In this document: positions 54,945 through 64,000 of the stretch, one piece after another | Position numbering within the stretch: position 1 is the first letter of the stretch | Layout: each line of letters begins with the position of its first letter | NCBI RefSeq assembly: GCF_010729485.1 | Contig: NZ_AP022609.1 | Coordinates: 1,240,001-1,304,000, forward strand | Origin: Mycolicibacter hiberniae | GTDB lineage: Bacteria; Actinomycetota; Actinomycetes; Mycobacteriales; Mycobacteriaceae | DNA length: 64,000 nt | Direction of reading: 5' to 3' | The notes under the pieces: generated by a model | Seen by the model: the letters and a program-made list of their open reading frames with translations, nothing else | Told to the model about the DNA's origin: nothing | Database searches by the model: none | Translations under genes and position numbers: made by a program

Positions 54945-55475
54945 ATGAGCTCTGTCCACGACCCCTACGCCGCGCTGCCCAAGCTGCCGACCTTCACCCT
55001 CACCTCGACATCGCTCACCGACGGCGCGCAGCTTGCCAAGCCGCAGGTCAGCGGAATCATGGGCGCCGGCGGTGAAGACGCCAGCCCGCAGCTGAGCTGG
55101 TCGGGCTTCCCCGAGGAGACCCGCAGCTTCGCAGTCACCTGCTACGACCCGGAAGCTCCCACCGCCTCGGGATTCTGGCACTGGGCGGTGGCCAACCTGC
55201 CGGCCACCTGCACTGAGCTGCCCGAAGGCGTCGGTGACGGCAGCCTGCTGCCCGGGGATGCCCTGACGTTGGTCAACGACGCCGGGATGCGCCGCTACGT
55301 GGGTGCGGCACCGCCTCCTGGCCACGGCACGCACCGCTACTACTTCGCGGTACACGCCGTCGACGTCGAGAAGCTCGACCTCGCCGAGGACGCCAGCCCG
55401 GCCTACCTCGGCTTCAACCTGTTCATGCACGCCATCGCGCGCGCGGTGATCGTCGGCACCTACGAGCGCAACTAG
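54945..55475 (+). CDS. YbhB/YbcL (PEBP-like) family protein (TB18.6-like)
   Basis: A 176-residue protein of the bacterial phosphatidylethanolamine-binding-protein family, the same length as TB18.6 (Rv2140c). Family motifs: [38 protein letters not shown] and the ligand-site [13 protein letters not shown]. The PEBP fold binds phospho-ligands, and Rv2140c has been linked to lipid binding and kinase-inhibitor-like roles. ATG 54945 with GAGAGGACC upstream, 20 bp after dapE2, likely cotranscribed. A large palindrome follows. Confidence 0.9.
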   Translation: MSSVHDPYAALPKLPTFTLTSTSLTDGAQLAKPQVSGIMGAGGEDASPQLSWSGFPEETRSFAVTCYDPEAPTASGFWHWAVANLPATCTELPEGVGDGSLLPGDALTLVNDAGMRRYVGAAPPPGHGTHRYYFAVHAVDVEKLDLAEDASPAYLGFNLFMHAIARAVIVGTYERN

Positions 55476-55487
55476 CTGCGGCCCGCT

Positions 55488-55543
55488 GAGCAGACACAGA
55501 ATCGCATGATCCCGCTTCGCGGGATGCGATTCTGTGTCTGCTC
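55488..55543. terminator. Long palindrome between convergent genes (putative bidirectional terminator)
   Basis: The outer arms are perfect 20-bp inverted repeats (55488-55507 and 55524-55543), with an inner 5-bp stem around a 3-nt loop and a 3-nt bulge. It starts 12 bp after the TB18.6-like stop and ends 34 bp before the pyrD stop. There is no T-run, so it may be a factor-assisted or double-ended terminator or a member of the dispersed palindromic repeats of mycobacteria. Confidence 0.6.
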
Positions 55544-55577
55544 GCGCCCGGGGGCCAGGGCGCTAGGTGGCTAGTCG

Positions 55578-56645
55578 CTAAGTGGCCGCGGAGCCCACCG
55601 CCTCGGCCAGCGAGGCGTAGCCGCCGTCGCGGAGCCGCTGGGCCAGGCCGTCGTGAATGTTTCTGGCCCACAGGCCGCCGCCGTAGATGAAGCCTGTGTA
55701 GCCCTGCAGCAGCGCGGCACCGGCGGTGATGCGCTCCCACGCGTCGTCGGCGGTTTCGATCCCGCCGACGCTGATCAGCACCAGTCGGTCGCCCACCCGG
55801 GCGTGCAGCCGGCGCAGCACTTCCAGTGCCCGGCGGGCCACCGGAGGGCCGGAGATTCCGCCGGGCCCCAGCTCGGCGACTCCCGGGGTGCTCAGGCCGT
55901 CGCGGGACACCGTGGTGTTGGTGGCCACGATGCCGGCCAGGTCCAGCTCCACGCACAGGTCGGCGATGGCGTCGATGTCGGTGTCGGCCAGGTCCGGTGC
56001 GATCTTCACCAGCACCGGTTTGGTGGTCTCGGCGCGCACCGCCGTCAGGATGGGTCGCAGCGCGTCGATGGCCTGCAGGTCGCGCAGGCCGGGAGTGTTC
56101 GGCGAGCTGACGTTGACCACCAGGTAGGCGGCCAGCGGGGCCAGCAGCCGGGCGCTGGCGCGGTAATCCTCGACCGCGCCCTCGGGCGGCGTGACTTTGG
56201 TCTTGCCGATGTTGACCCCGATCGGCACATCGGGTTGATGGCCCGCCAGCTTCGCCGCCAGGGCGTGGGCGCCGTGGTTGTTGAAGCCCATCCGGTTCAG
56301 CAGCGCACGGTCTTTCGGCAGCCGGAACAGTCGCGGCGCAGGATTTCCCGGCTGCGGCGCCGCCGTCACGGTGCCCACTTCGGCATAACCGAAACCCAGT
56401 GCGCCCCAGGTCTTGAGCCCGATGCCGTCCTTGTCGAATCCGGCTGCCAGTCCGAGCGGTCCGGGGAAGTGCACCCCGAACACCGTGCTGGCCAGGATCG
56501 GGTCGTGCGGGGCGAGCCGGCGCCGCAGCGCCCGGCGAGTCGGTGCCGTTGCGGTGGCACCGCGTAACGCGCCGAACGCCAGGGTGTGCACCCGCTCCGG
56601 CGGCAGCAGGAACATTGCCCGGCGCAGCGCGCCGTAGAGACCCAT
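55578..56645 (-). CDS. pyrD: Dihydroorotate dehydrogenase, class 2 (PyrD)
   Basis: A 355-residue membrane-associated, quinone-dependent flavoprotein that oxidises dihydroorotate to orotate in pyrimidine synthesis. An N-terminal hydrophobic helix ([13 protein letters not shown]) anchors it; FMN-barrel motifs [31 protein letters not shown] (catalytic serine type of class 2) and [12 protein letters not shown] are present. ATG start only 4 bp after the DUF5703 gene, so it is the last gene of the lppL-DUF5703-pyrD unit. Other pyr genes are not nearby. Confidence 0.95.
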   Translation of the reverse strand: MGLYGALRRAMFLLPPERVHTLAFGALRGATATAPTRRALRRRLAPHDPILASTVFGVHFPGPLGLAAGFDKDGIGLKTWGALGFGYAEVGTVTAAPQPGNPAPRLFRLPKDRALLNRMGFNNHGAHALAAKLAGHQPDVPIGVNIGKTKVTPPEGAVEDYRASARLLAPLAAYLVVNVSSPNTPGLRDLQAIDALRPILTAVRAETTKPVLVKIAPDLADTDIDAIADLCVELDLAGIVATNTTVSRDGLSTPGVAELGPGGISGPPVARRALEVLRRLHARVGDRLVLISVGGIETADDAWERITAGAALLQGYTGFIYGGGLWARNIHDGLAQRLRDGGYASLAEAVGSAAT

Positions 56646-56649
56646 GTGC

Positions 56650-56916
56650 CTACAGTCCCGGCTGGTCGACGCAGCGGCCGGCGCTGACCGGGTCGGTGGC
56701 TGACTTCTTGCGGCGTAACAGCACTCGCCTGCTCCCGTCGGTGTACAGCCGCACTCGAGTCAGCTCCCAACCTCGGTATTCGGCCTCGATGGACAATCGG
56801 GTGGACGCCCCGATCCGGCTGACCTCCGGGGGCAGTCGCAGCGGAATCCATTCGTAATCGTCGGACAGCCCGGTCTCCCACCCGGGCGGCAGTCGACGTG
56901 GGCGCAGCGCGGTCAA
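56650..56916 (-). CDS. Small conserved DUF5703-type protein
   Basis: An 88-residue protein that starts at a TTG overlapping the lppL stop (TTGA) and stops 4 bp before pyrD. The N-terminal half [23 protein letters not shown] and the central [27 protein letters not shown] resemble the actinobacterial DUF5703 family, to my recollection. It is basic at the C-terminus and has no signal or membrane segment. Function unknown; strict coupling to both neighbours suggests constant co-expression. The open frame extends much further upstream, antisense to other genes, and is rejected. Confidence 0.75.
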   Translation of the reverse strand: MTALRPRRLPPGWETGLSDDYEWIPLRLPPEVSRIGASTRLSIEAEYRGWELTRVRLYTDGSRRVLLRRKKSATDPVSAGRCVDQPGL

Positions 56917-57953
56917 CGTGGCCTCGTGGCGTGCTCGATGATCTGCACCCCGGCCCCCGAACCGGACACCACGTACAAGGTGTCCGCGGTGTCGTCCAGT
57001 GCCAGGGTGTTGGGTTGCTGCACAGTCGGATAACGAACCTTTTCCACGGGGATTCCGGTGGTCAGATCGTAGCCGACCACGGTGTTCGTCCCGGTCTGCG
57101 ACACCCACGCGAAGCCGCCCGCCCCGGCCAGCCCGTAGGGGGCGTGCGGCACCGGGTAGTCCTGATGCAGCATCAGCGGATCGACGCCGTAGACCAGCAG
57201 GCGCCCGCCGCGGGTGTCGGCGGCCAGTACCGGGCCGTGCGCGGCGGCGGCCAGGGTGGTGGCGCCCTGGCCGGCGCGCAGCGCGAATTGGGGTTTGCCG
57301 TTGGAGCCGATGGTCGTCACCGAGGTCTGGCCACGGTCGAGCACCACCGCGATGTCTCCCTGGGTCACGATCTGGTCGACCCGGGCGAAGATCTTCGACC
57401 GCTCCGCGACCTGCGCCCCGTCGGACGCCAGGGTGTAGACGGTGCCGTCGGAGCTGCCCAGCACCATGACGCCGTCGCTGCGCCGGCCGATCGCGGTGAA
57501 CTCGACGTCGGCGGCGTCGGCGACATCGACGCGCGTGGCGGTGCGGGCGGTCAGGTCCACGGTGTAGTAGCCGCCGCGGCCGGCCAGGTAGACCCGGCCT
57601 TGGCCGTCGCCGGCCAGCGAGCTCGCCGGCCCCGGCAGCGCCACCACGCCCGGTGGGCGGCCGGCATCGCCGACCAGGCTGACGGAGGCGCCGCCGTGGT
57701 CCTGCGATCCGGGGGACAGCACCGCCAGCAGCCCGGTCGCGGCATCGAACACCGCGCCGGTTGCCGGCTCGCCCAGGGGTTGCACGGTGCCCGCCGGGCG
57801 CACCGTGGCGGCCGGGGACACGGCGGGCTGCGCCGGCGCGATGGTGGGCGGCGGTGCGGTGATCGGATTGGACGAGCACGCCGTGAGCAGCAACAACGGC
57901 AGCAACAGGGCTCGAAGGGACCGGCGGGGCCGGCGGGGGGAGCACTTGGGCAC
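56913..57953 (-). CDS. lppL: Lipoprotein LppL
   Basis: A 346-residue lipoprotein with a short basic n-region, a leucine-rich core and lipobox LLTAC with acylated C26. The mature part consists of repeated strands of the beta-propeller / YncE type (for example VYLAGRGGYYTVDL, VYTLASDGAQ, LLVYGVDPLM, TLYVVSGSGAGVQI), suggesting a six- or seven-bladed propeller outside the membrane. No enzymatic motif. GTG start. First gene of the unit with DUF5703 and pyrD. Confidence 0.88.
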   Translation of the reverse strand: MPKCSPRRPRRSLRALLLPLLLLTACSSNPITAPPPTIAPAQPAVSPAATVRPAGTVQPLGEPATGAVFDAATGLLAVLSPGSQDHGGASVSLVGDAGRPPGVVALPGPASSLAGDGQGRVYLAGRGGYYTVDLTARTATRVDVADAADVEFTAIGRRSDGVMVLGSSDGTVYTLASDGAQVAERSKIFARVDQIVTQGDIAVVLDRGQTSVTTIGSNGKPQFALRAGQGATTLAAAAHGPVLAADTRGGRLLVYGVDPLMLHQDYPVPHAPYGLAGAGGFAWVSQTGTNTVVGYDLTTGIPVEKVRYPTVQQPNTLALDDTADTLYVVSGSGAGVQIIEHATRPR

Positions 57954-58077
57954 GGGCAGCTCTTCCAGCTCGTCGCGGTGGGCGGGTTGGTGCGAACACC
58001 GATTCTAAGGAAGGCGGTGCGGTGCGGCCCGCCTGTCCGGCGCAACTATAAGTTCGCTTAGGTGTAACCTCGCGGCC

Positions 58078-58371
58078 ATGACTGTGGCGCAAGACTGGCA
58101 GCCGACGTGTGCACAGTTCGGGATCGAGGAGATCTGGACGGGCGCGTTCGCCAGCGGTTTCGGCGAGGTCGGCGACGGGCGTAGCTTCTCGTTCCGCATT
58201 GAGCACTACAAGCTGGTGGTCGACGTCTATCGGCCCCGGTTGACCGGTCCCGTCCCGCACGCCGAGGACGTGGTGGCCACCGCCAGCCGGCAGCTGTTCG
58301 GGATCGATGTCGCCGACGAGCGCAGCCTGGGCGCCGCGGTGCGTGACGTGGTGTCCGGTCTGATTCGCTGA
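58078..58371 (+). CDS. Small conserved hypothetical protein (Rv2137c-like)
   Basis: A 97-residue protein with no signal or membrane segment, rich in aromatic residues in its first half (WTGAFASGFG, FRIEHYKLVVDVYRP). It matches the position of Rv2137c but is shorter than the 137 residues I recall. Upstream in-frame starts are closed near the lppL promoter. ATG start; 24 bp before uppP, so likely in the same unit. Function unknown. Confidence 0.7.
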   Translation: MTVAQDWQPTCAQFGIEEIWTGAFASGFGEVGDGRSFSFRIEHYKLVVDVYRPRLTGPVPHAEDVVATASRQLFGIDVADERSLGAAVRDVVSGLIR

Positions 58372-58395
58372 CACCGGCCCGGTACCGTCATCCTC

Positions 58396-59286
58396 GTGTC
58401 TGAGGTGGTGGCGGTTGCCGAGGCGGCCGCGATGTCGTGGCCGCAGGTGGTGGTGCTGGCCATCGTGCAGGGCCTCACGGAGTTTCTGCCGATATCGTCC
58501 TCGGGGCACCTGGCGGTGGTGTCGCGGCTGTTCTTCGCCGGTGACGCCGGCGCCTCGTTCACCGCGGTCACCCAACTGGGCACCGAGGTCGCCGTGCTGG
58601 TCTACTTCGCCCGCGACATCGCGCGCATCGCCACGGCCTGGTTGTCCGGGGTGGCCTCCAAATTGGCCAAGACACCGTTGCCCGCCGACCGGGAGACCGA
58701 CTACCGGCTGGGCTGGTACGTCATCATCGGCACCATCCCGATCTGCGTGCTGGGCGTGGTGTTCACCGACCAGATCCGGTCCGGGGTACGAAACCTGTGG
58801 GTGGTTGCCACCGCGCTGGTTGTGTTCTCGGCGGTGATCGCCGCGGCCGAATACCTCGGCCGCCAGGCCCGCCACGCCAAGGAACTGACCTGGCGGGACG
58901 CCGTGCTGGTGGGCTCGGCGCAGACCCTGGCGCTGGTGCCTGGGGTGTCGCGGTCCGGGGCCACCATCAGTGCCGGACTGTTCGCCGGCCTGGACCGGGA
59001 ACTGGCCGCCCGGTTCGGGTTCCTGCTGGCGATTCCGGCGGTGTTCGCCTCGGGACTGTTCTCGCTGCCGGATGCGTTCCACCCCGGGGGCGCGGGCATG
59101 AGCGCCAGCGGACCGCAGCTGCTGATAGCCACCCTGATCGCCTTCGCGGTGGGCTGGGCCGCCATCTCCTGGTTCCTGAAATTCCTGGTGACGCACAGCA
59201 TGTACTGGTTCGTCGGATACCGGGTCGTCGTCGGCACGACGATCCTGATCCTGCTGGCCACCGGAGTGTTGGCGGCCTCGCCATGA
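58396..59286 (+). CDS. uppP: Undecaprenyl/decaprenyl-diphosphatase (UppP, BacA)
   Basis: A 296-residue polytopic phosphatase that recycles the polyprenyl diphosphate carrier to the monophosphate for lipid II, arabinogalactan and other envelope precursors. The two inverted catalytic repeats are visible: [11 protein letters not shown] and [11 protein letters not shown]. The N-terminus is some 20 residues longer than usual; GTG 58396 is the annotated-type start but a GTG 12 codons on would fit the family better. Stop overlaps the next ATG (ATGA). Confidence 0.93.
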   Translation: MSEVVAVAEAAAMSWPQVVVLAIVQGLTEFLPISSSGHLAVVSRLFFAGDAGASFTAVTQLGTEVAVLVYFARDIARIATAWLSGVASKLAKTPLPADRETDYRLGWYVIIGTIPICVLGVVFTDQIRSGVRNLWVVATALVVFSAVIAAAEYLGRQARHAKELTWRDAVLVGSAQTLALVPGVSRSGATISAGLFAGLDRELAARFGFLLAIPAVFASGLFSLPDAFHPGGAGMSASGPQLLIATLIAFAVGWAAISWFLKFLVTHSMYWFVGYRVVVGTTILILLATGVLAASP

Positions 59287-59969
59287 CCGTGATCCTGCTG
59301 CGGCACGGCCGGTCCACCTCGAACACCTCCGGGGTGCTCGCGGGGCGCTCCGAGGGCGTCGACCTCGACGACCTGGGCCGGGAGCAGGCGGCGCAGCTCG
59401 TCGGCCGATTCGACGGCCTGCCGATCCAAGCGGTGGTGCGCTCGCCGCTGCTGCGGTGCCGCAGCACCGTCGAACCGCTGGCGGCTGCGCTCGGGCTCGA
59501 GCCGCTGGTCGACGACCGGCTCGCCGAGGTCGACTACGGAACCTGGACCGGGCGCAAGATCAGCGAGCTGGTGGCCGAGCCGCTGTGGCGGGTGGTTCAG
59601 GCCCAGCCCAGCGCGGCGATCTTCCCCGAGGGCGAAGGGCTGGCGCAGGTGCAGGCCCGGGCCGTCGCCGCGGTCCGCGACCACGACCGGCAGCTCGCTG
59701 AGCAGCGCGGCGCCGACGTGCTGTGGGTGGCGTGCACCCACGGCGACGTCATCAAGGCCGTCATCGCCGATGCGCTCGGCGTGCATCTCGACGGATTTCA
59801 GCGGATCACCGCCGACCCGGCATCGGCCAGCGTCATCCGTTACACCCCGTTGCGCCCATTCGTCATCCATCTCAACCACACCGGAGCCTCCTTGGCCGCG
59901 GCGGTACGCAGTTCCCCGGCCCCCTCCGGCCACGAGAGCGACGCCGTCGTCGGCGGCTCCACCACTTAG
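59283..59969 (+). CDS. Histidine phosphatase superfamily protein (Rv2135c-like)
   Basis: A 228-residue member of the phosphoglycerate mutase/acid phosphatase branch: [10 protein letters not shown] with the phosphohistidine near residue 8, the RC-containing [10 protein letters not shown] in EVDYGTWTG and the second histidine in [13 protein letters not shown]-type actinobacterial MSMEG-family phosphatases of this kind have been shown to be acid phosphatases; the physiological substrate is unknown. ATG overlaps the uppP stop, so the two are coupled. Confidence 0.85.
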   Translation: MTVILLRHGRSTSNTSGVLAGRSEGVDLDDLGREQAAQLVGRFDGLPIQAVVRSPLLRCRSTVEPLAAALGLEPLVDDRLAEVDYGTWTGRKISELVAEPLWRVVQAQPSAAIFPEGEGLAQVQARAVAAVRDHDRQLAEQRGADVLWVACTHGDVIKAVIADALGVHLDGFQRITADPASASVIRYTPLRPFVIHLNHTGASLAAAVRSSPAPSGHESDAVVGGSTT

Positions 59970-60020
59970 TCCAAGCCGGATACCGGCAGGCGCCGCAACT
60001 GCCGGTATTTTGGAGGTGCC

Positions 60021-60614
60021 ATGTCCCGAGCAATCCACGTCTTCCGCACTCCCGACCGCTTCGTGGCCGGGACCGTCGGCCAGCCCGGAAACCGCACCTT
60101 CTACCTGCAGGCGGTTCACGACGACCGGGTGGTCTCGGTGGTGCTGGAAAAGCAGCAGGTCGCGGTCCTCGCCGAGCGGATCGGTGCGCTGCTGATCGAG
60201 GTCAACCGCCGATTCGGCACGCCGGTGCCGCCCGAGCCCACCGAAATCGACGACTTGAACCCGCTGGTCACACCGGTGGACGCCGAGTTCCGGGTGGGAA
60301 CCATGGGGCTGGGCTGGGATTCCGAGGCGCAGACGGTGGTGGTGGAACTGCTCGCCGTCAGCGACGCCGAATTCGACGCCTCGGTGGTGCTCGACGACAC
60401 CGACGAGGGGCCGGATGCGGTGCGGGTGTTCCTCACCCCGGAGTCCGCGCGCCAATTCGCCACGCGCTCCAACCGGGTCATCTCGGCGGGCCGCCCGCCG
60501 TGTCCGCTGTGCGACGAGCCGCTGGACCCGGCCGGCCATATGTGCGTGCGCACCAACGGCTATCGGCGGGGTGCTTTCGGGCCCGACGATGAGCCCGATG
60601 ACTCCGAAATCTGA
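60021..60614 (+). CDS. DUF3090 protein (Rv2134c-like)
   Basis: A 197-residue actinobacterial DUF3090 protein. The beta-rich N-terminal domain (HVFRTPDRFVAGTVG, RTFYLQAVHDDRVVSVVLEKQQVA) is followed near the C-terminus by CPLCDEPLDPAGHMC, a C-x2-C...H-x-C site that probably binds zinc. Ribosome site GGAGGTGCC and ATG. Followed with overlap by the kinase-fold gene. Function unknown; the four genes from uppP to the kinase-fold protein keep the same order across actinobacteria as I recall. Confidence 0.82.
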   Translation: MSRAIHVFRTPDRFVAGTVGQPGNRTFYLQAVHDDRVVSVVLEKQQVAVLAERIGALLIEVNRRFGTPVPPEPTEIDDLNPLVTPVDAEFRVGTMGLGWDSEAQTVVVELLAVSDAEFDASVVLDDTDEGPDAVRVFLTPESARQFATRSNRVISAGRPPCPLCDEPLDPAGHMCVRTNGYRRGAFGPDDEPDDSEI

Positions 60615-61419
60615 CGACCGGGAGGCGTTGCACTCCGGGGAGCTGGAGATCCTGGGCCGTATCCGCTCGGCGAGCAACGCCACGTTCCTGTGTGAGGCGG
60701 CGCTGGGGGAGCACCGTGTGCACTGCGTCTACAAGCCGGTCGCCGGCGAACAGCCGCTCTGGGACTTCCCCGACGGCACCCTGGCCGGCCGGGAGCTGGC
60801 CGCACACCTGATCTCGGTAGCGTTGGGCTGGGATCTGGTGCCCTACACGATCATTCGCGACGGCCCCGCCGGACCGGGCATGGTGCAGCGCTGGGTGGAT
60901 CAACCCGGAGACGCCGCCGAAGACGACGACGCGCCGCCGGCGCTGGTCGACGTGGTGCCGGCCGGCCCCGTCCCGGCCGGCTACCTGCCGGTGTTGCAGG
61001 CCTACGGCCCCGCCGGCGATCCGGTCACCCTGGTGCATGCCGACGACGCCCGCCTGCGCCGACTGGCCATCTTCGACGTGGTGATCAACAACGCCGACCG
61101 CAAGGGCGGCCACGTCCTGTGCGGCACCGACGGCCGCGTCTACGGGGTCGACCACGGTGTGAGCCTGCACACCGACGACAAGCTGCGGACCGTGCTGTGG
61201 GGTTGGGCGGGCAAGGTCCTGGCCGACCTCGACGACCAGGCGCTGCCGGACCTGGCGCGGCTGTTGGCGGCGTTGGACGGCCCGCTGGAGCGCGCGCTGC
61301 AACCCCACCTGACCTCCAATGAGATCGCGGCGCTGCGCCGACGCGTCGCCGACCTGCTGGACCATCCGGTGATGCCCTGCCCGAACCGTCACCGCCCCAT
61401 ACCCTGGCCGGCATTTTGA
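60598..61419 (+). CDS. Kinase-fold protein of the SCO1664 family (Rv2133c-like)
   Basis: A 273-residue protein with remote similarity to phosphatidylinositol 3/4-kinases: a lysine in HCVYKPVAG, a catalytic-loop-like [12 protein letters not shown] and a metal-loop-like VYGVDHGVS. Family proteins are annotated as SCO1664-type. Whether it is an active kinase and on what substrate is unknown. The ATG at 60598 or 60589 lies inside the DUF3090 gene end, so translation is coupled. Confidence 0.8.
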   Translation: MTPKSDDREALHSGELEILGRIRSASNATFLCEAALGEHRVHCVYKPVAGEQPLWDFPDGTLAGRELAAHLISVALGWDLVPYTIIRDGPAGPGMVQRWVDQPGDAAEDDDAPPALVDVVPAGPVPAGYLPVLQAYGPAGDPVTLVHADDARLRRLAIFDVVINNADRKGGHVLCGTDGRVYGVDHGVSLHTDDKLRTVLWGWAGKVLADLDDQALPDLARLLAALDGPLERALQPHLTSNEIAALRRRVADLLDHPVMPCPNRHRPIPWPAF

Positions 61420-61489
61420 CACTGCGGCCGCCGCCCTCGAGCCGTGGTCCGGAAATCCGTCGCGCCCGGCGTCGGGGATACTGCCAGAC

Positions 61490-62275
61490 GTGACGCTGAC
61501 CGACGCGGCGCTGGCCGCCGAACTGGCGGTCGACGCCGGAAAGCTCTTGCTGACAGTGCGGGACACGGTGGGCTTCGCCCAACCGTGGCACCTCGGCGAC
61601 ACCGGCGACGGCCGGGCCAACCAGCTGATCATCCGCAGACTGCGCGACGCGCGTCCCGGCGATGCGGTGCTCAGTGAGGAATCCCCGGACACCCTGGCCC
61701 GGCTGCGGGCCGACCGGGTCTGGATCATCGACCCCCTCGACGGCACCCGGGAGTTCACCACCCCGGGCCGAGACGACTGGGCGGTGCACATCGCGCTGTG
61801 GCAACGCGGGGGAGTCGACGGCTACGGCGCCATCACCGACGCCGCGGTGTCGCTGCCGGCCTACGACAACCGCAGCAACGTGGTCTTCCGCTCCGACACC
61901 GTCGCGGGCCCGGCCGCGCGCACCGAACCGGCGCAGACCATTCGGGTCGCCGTCAGCGCCTCCCGGATGCCCGGTCTGGTGCGGCTCCTGCGCGAGGTGC
62001 TGCCCGTCGAGCCGGTGCTGATGGGGTCGGCGGGCGCCAAGGCGATGGCCGTGGTGCGCGGCGACGTGGACGCCTACCTGCACGCCGGCGGGCAGTGGGA
62101 ATGGGATTCGGCCGCCCCCGCCGGTGTGGTGCAGGCGGCGGGACTGCACGCCTCGCGCATCGACGGGTCGCCGTTGCGCTACAACCGGCCCGACCCCTAC
62201 CTGCCCGACCTGCTCATGTGCCGGCCCGACGTCGCGCCCATCCTGCTGGATGCCATCCGGCGCACGGTGCTCTAG
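61490..62275 (+). CDS. cysQ: 3'-phosphoadenosine 5'-phosphate phosphatase (CysQ, FIG family)
   Basis: A 261-residue inositol-monophosphatase-fold enzyme. Metal motifs: LSEESPDT (EE), [11 protein letters not shown] (the DPLDGT signature) and EWDSAAPAG (late aspartate). It matches Rv2131c, which hydrolyses PAP and fructose-1,6-bisphosphate or inositol phosphates and controls the sulfate assimilation pools. GTG start, 70 bp after the kinase-fold gene. mshC follows 57 bp downstream. Confidence 0.92.
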   Translation: MTLTDAALAAELAVDAGKLLLTVRDTVGFAQPWHLGDTGDGRANQLIIRRLRDARPGDAVLSEESPDTLARLRADRVWIIDPLDGTREFTTPGRDDWAVHIALWQRGGVDGYGAITDAAVSLPAYDNRSNVVFRSDTVAGPAARTEPAQTIRVAVSASRMPGLVRLLREVLPVEPVLMGSAGAKAMAVVRGDVDAYLHAGGQWEWDSAAPAGVVQAAGLHASRIDGSPLRYNRPDPYLPDLLMCRPDVAPILLDAIRRTVL

Positions 62276-62332
62276 GGGCCCACCTCGCCTCCGGCGAGTC
62301 TCGCTGAACCGCCGGGCCTTACAGTCGTGGGC

Positions 62333-63568
62333 ATGCAATCGTGGTCCGCGCCGGCCGTTCCAGTCCTGCCCGGGCGCGGCCCGGCGCTGCGTCTCTACGA
62401 CACCGCCGACCGGCAGGTGCGACCGGTGTCGCCGGGCCCGACGGCCGGCATGTACGTCTGCGGCATCACCCCCTATGACGCCACGCACCTCGGTCATGCC
62501 GCCACGTACCTGGTGTTCGACCTCATCCACCGGCTCTGGCTCGACGCCGGCCATCGGGTCAACTACGTGCAGAACGTCACCGACGTCGACGACCCGTTGC
62601 TCGAGCGGGCCGAACGCGACGGGGTGCCGTGGGAGGCGCTGGCCGCCAGCCAGGTGGAGTTGTTCCGCACCGACATGACCGCGTTGCGGGTACTGCCGCC
62701 CCGCGACTACGTGGCGGCCACCGAGGCCATCGCCGAGGTGGTCGAGGTCGTCGAGAAGATGCTGGCCGCCGGATCGGCCTACGCCGTCGACGGCGAGTAT
62801 CCCGACATCTACTTCCGCGCCGACGCCACCGAGCAGTTCGGCTACGAATCGGGGTTCGACCGCGCCGCCATGCTGGAACTGTTCGCCGAGCGCGGCGGCG
62901 ACCCGGACCGGGCCGGCAAAGCCGATCCGCTCGACGCCCTGCTGTGGCGGGCCGCCCGGCCCGGCGAGCCCAGCTGGCCCGCCTCGTTCGGAGCCGGCCG
63001 GCCGGGCTGGCATGTGGAGTGCACGGCGATCGCGCTCAGCCGCATCGGCTCCGGAATCGATATTCAAGGCGGCGGATCCGACCTGGTCTTCCCGCACCAC
63101 GAGTTCTCCGCGGCTCACGCCGAATCCCTCACCGGGGAACGGCGTTTCGCCCGGCACTACGTGCACGCCGGGATGATCGGCTGGGAGGGGCACAAGATGT
63201 CCAAGAGCCGCGGCAACCTGGTGCTGGTGTCCAAGTTGCGGGCCCAGGGCGTCGAGCCCGCCGCGATCCGGCTGGGTCTGCTGGCCGAGCACTACCGCAG
63301 CGACAGGTCCTGGGACGAGCAGACCCTTGCCGCGGCCGAGGCGCGGCTCGAGCGCTGGCGGGCGGCTACCAGCCTGCCCGCCGGGCCGGACGCCCAGGAC
63401 GTGGTGGCACGGGTCCGCCGCTACCTGGCCGACGACCTCAACACCGGCGCCGCGCTGGCCGCGCTGGACGGCTGGACCACCGATGCGCTCGCGTACGGCG
63501 GGCACGACGGCGAGGCGCCGCGGCTGGTGGCCACCGCGGTCGATGCCCTACTGGGAGTATCGCTTTAA
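62333..63568 (+). CDS. mshC: L-cysteine:1D-myo-inosityl 2-amino-2-deoxy-alpha-D-glucopyranoside ligase (MshC)
   Basis: A 411-residue class I aminoacyl-tRNA-synthetase-like ligase (cysteinyl-tRNA synthetase paralogue) that adds cysteine to GlcN-Ins in mycothiol synthesis. The zinc and HIGH-type region is [20 protein letters not shown], a second zinc patch is [12 protein letters not shown], and KMSKS lies in [10 protein letters not shown]. The lack of an anticodon-binding extension separates it from CysS. ATG 62333 follows GTG 62327; the ATG gives the same N-terminus MQSW as M. tuberculosis. Confidence 0.95.
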   Translation: MQSWSAPAVPVLPGRGPALRLYDTADRQVRPVSPGPTAGMYVCGITPYDATHLGHAATYLVFDLIHRLWLDAGHRVNYVQNVTDVDDPLLERAERDGVPWEALAASQVELFRTDMTALRVLPPRDYVAATEAIAEVVEVVEKMLAAGSAYAVDGEYPDIYFRADATEQFGYESGFDRAAMLELFAERGGDPDRAGKADPLDALLWRAARPGEPSWPASFGAGRPGWHVECTAIALSRIGSGIDIQGGGSDLVFPHHEFSAAHAESLTGERRFARHYVHAGMIGWEGHKMSKSRGNLVLVSKLRAQGVEPAAIRLGLLAEHYRSDRSWDEQTLAAAEARLERWRAATSLPAGPDAQDVVARVRRYLADDLNTGAALAALDGWTTDALAYGGHDGEAPRLVATAVDALLGVSL

Positions 63569-63607
63569 GGCTGCGACTTAGGCCCGCGACGGGAGTAGGT
63601 TGTGCGC

Positions 63608-64000
63608 ATGCCTTCCATTCACTCTCAGGTCGTGTTCATCACCGGCGGCGCGCACGGTATCGGTGCCGAGGCGGCCCGCCGGCTGCACAACAAGGGCGCC
63701 AAGCTGGTCCTGACCGACCTGGACAAAGAAGCGCTGGACTCCTTCGCCGCTCAGCTCGGCGGGGACCGGGTGCTGACGGTCGTCGCCGATGTACGTGACC
63801 TCGACGCCATGCAGGCGGCCGCCGCCCAGGCTGTCGAGCGGTTCGGCCGGATCGACACCGTGGTGGCCAACGCGGGCATCGCCAGTTACGGGTCGGTGCT
63901 CGGTGTCGACCCCGCGGCGTTTCGCAGGGTCATCGACGTCAACCTGGTGGGGGTGTTCAACACCGTGCGTGCCACCCTGCCCGCCGTGATCGACCGCCGC
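63608..64000 (+). CDS. Short-chain dehydrogenase/reductase (Rv2129c-like), N-terminal part
   Basis: The first 131 residues of an SDR; the gene continues past the window. The cofactor loop TGGAHGIG, the acidic LTDLD that follows (NAD-type preference), ADVRDL, the NAG motif (VVANAGIA) and VIDVNLVGVFNT are present; the catalytic Ser-Tyr-Lys lies outside. Position after mshC matches Rv2129c. Substrate unknown. Confidence 0.85.
   Translation, partial: MPSIHSQVVFITGGAHGIGAEAARRLHNKGAKLVLTDLDKEALDSFAAQLGGDRVLTVVADVRDLDAMQAAAAQAVERFGRIDTVVANAGIASYGSVLGVDPAAFRRVIDVNLVGVFNTVRATLPAVIDRR

Noticed and set aside
56917..59196. Very long minus frame upstream of the DUF5703 gene
   Set aside because: It is a high-GC shadow of lppL, the small hypothetical gene and uppP; no family similarity beyond the last 88 codons.

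Overview
The window is a contiguous piece of an actinobacterial chromosome, almost certainly from a member of the Mycobacteriaceae. Base composition is high in G+C, GTG and TTG starts are common, and nearly every gene matches in sequence and order the segment that runs from ctaF to the Rv2129c region in Mycobacterium tuberculosis (recalled from memory, no search was run). Lineage markers include mmpS3, the qcrCAB/ctaE respiratory branch, PIM/LM mannosyltransferases, mycothiol synthesis (mshC), wag31 and the lpp lipoprotein genes. No insertion sequence, prophage, CRISPR array, PE/PPE gene or toxin-antitoxin pair is visible. Species cannot be fixed from this window.

Layout. 1-1812: end of ctaF, then mmpS3 and a DUF2561-like membrane gene. 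1837-6799 (minus): ctaE-qcrC-qcrA-qcrB, each pair overlapping by ATGA, followed by an added pyridoxamine-phosphate-oxidase-like gene. 6939-13507: trpD, a DEDDh/GIY-YIG nuclease, a small four-cysteine protein, an NlpC/P60 hydrolase, an HExxH protein and the PIM mannosyltransferase pimB'. 13538-24946: fadD15, a coupled cluster of two START-like proteins, a GET3/ArsA-like ATPase and a small cysteine protein, then a PlsC acyltransferase, a GT87 mannosyltransferase, an exoribonuclease, aroG, and the divergent pknL/Rv2175c-like pair. 24959-30700: mptA, idsA2, a non-canonical MTHFR-like gene, lppM, a GNAT acetyltransferase and a DUF3040 protein that ends in a clear terminator.

30701-47984 is the division and cell wall (dcw) cluster: mraZ-rsmH-ftsL-like-pbpB-murE-murF-mraY-murD-ftsW-murG-murC-ftsQ-ftsZ. 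It is tightly packed, mostly with 4-bp stop/start overlaps, and is preceded by an unusually rich array of 10-bp-phased TGGGN elements (MraZ operator type). 48030-51546 continues with yfiH, sepF, a YggT protein, wag31 and a small membrane protein; yggS, expected between yfiH and sepF, is missing. These genes together make and polymerise lipid II and build the septal and polar growth machinery.

51543-53458 (minus) holds tRNA-Leu(GAG), a terminator, a nitrilase and a phosphoribosyltransferase; this short cassette is the most accessory-looking part. 53560-64000 holds dapE2, a PEBP-family gene, lppL-DUF5703-pyrD (minus), a small hypothetical gene, uppP with a histidine phosphatase, DUF3090 and a kinase-fold protein, then cysQ, mshC and the start of an SDR gene.

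The points most worth a second look are the multi-cluster MraZ operator array, the loss of yggS, the PNPOx gene added to the cytochrome bcc operon, the nitrilase-PRTase cassette beside a tRNA, a 126-bp coding overlap between convergent genes, and several regulatory phosphosites of M. tuberculosis that are not conserved here.
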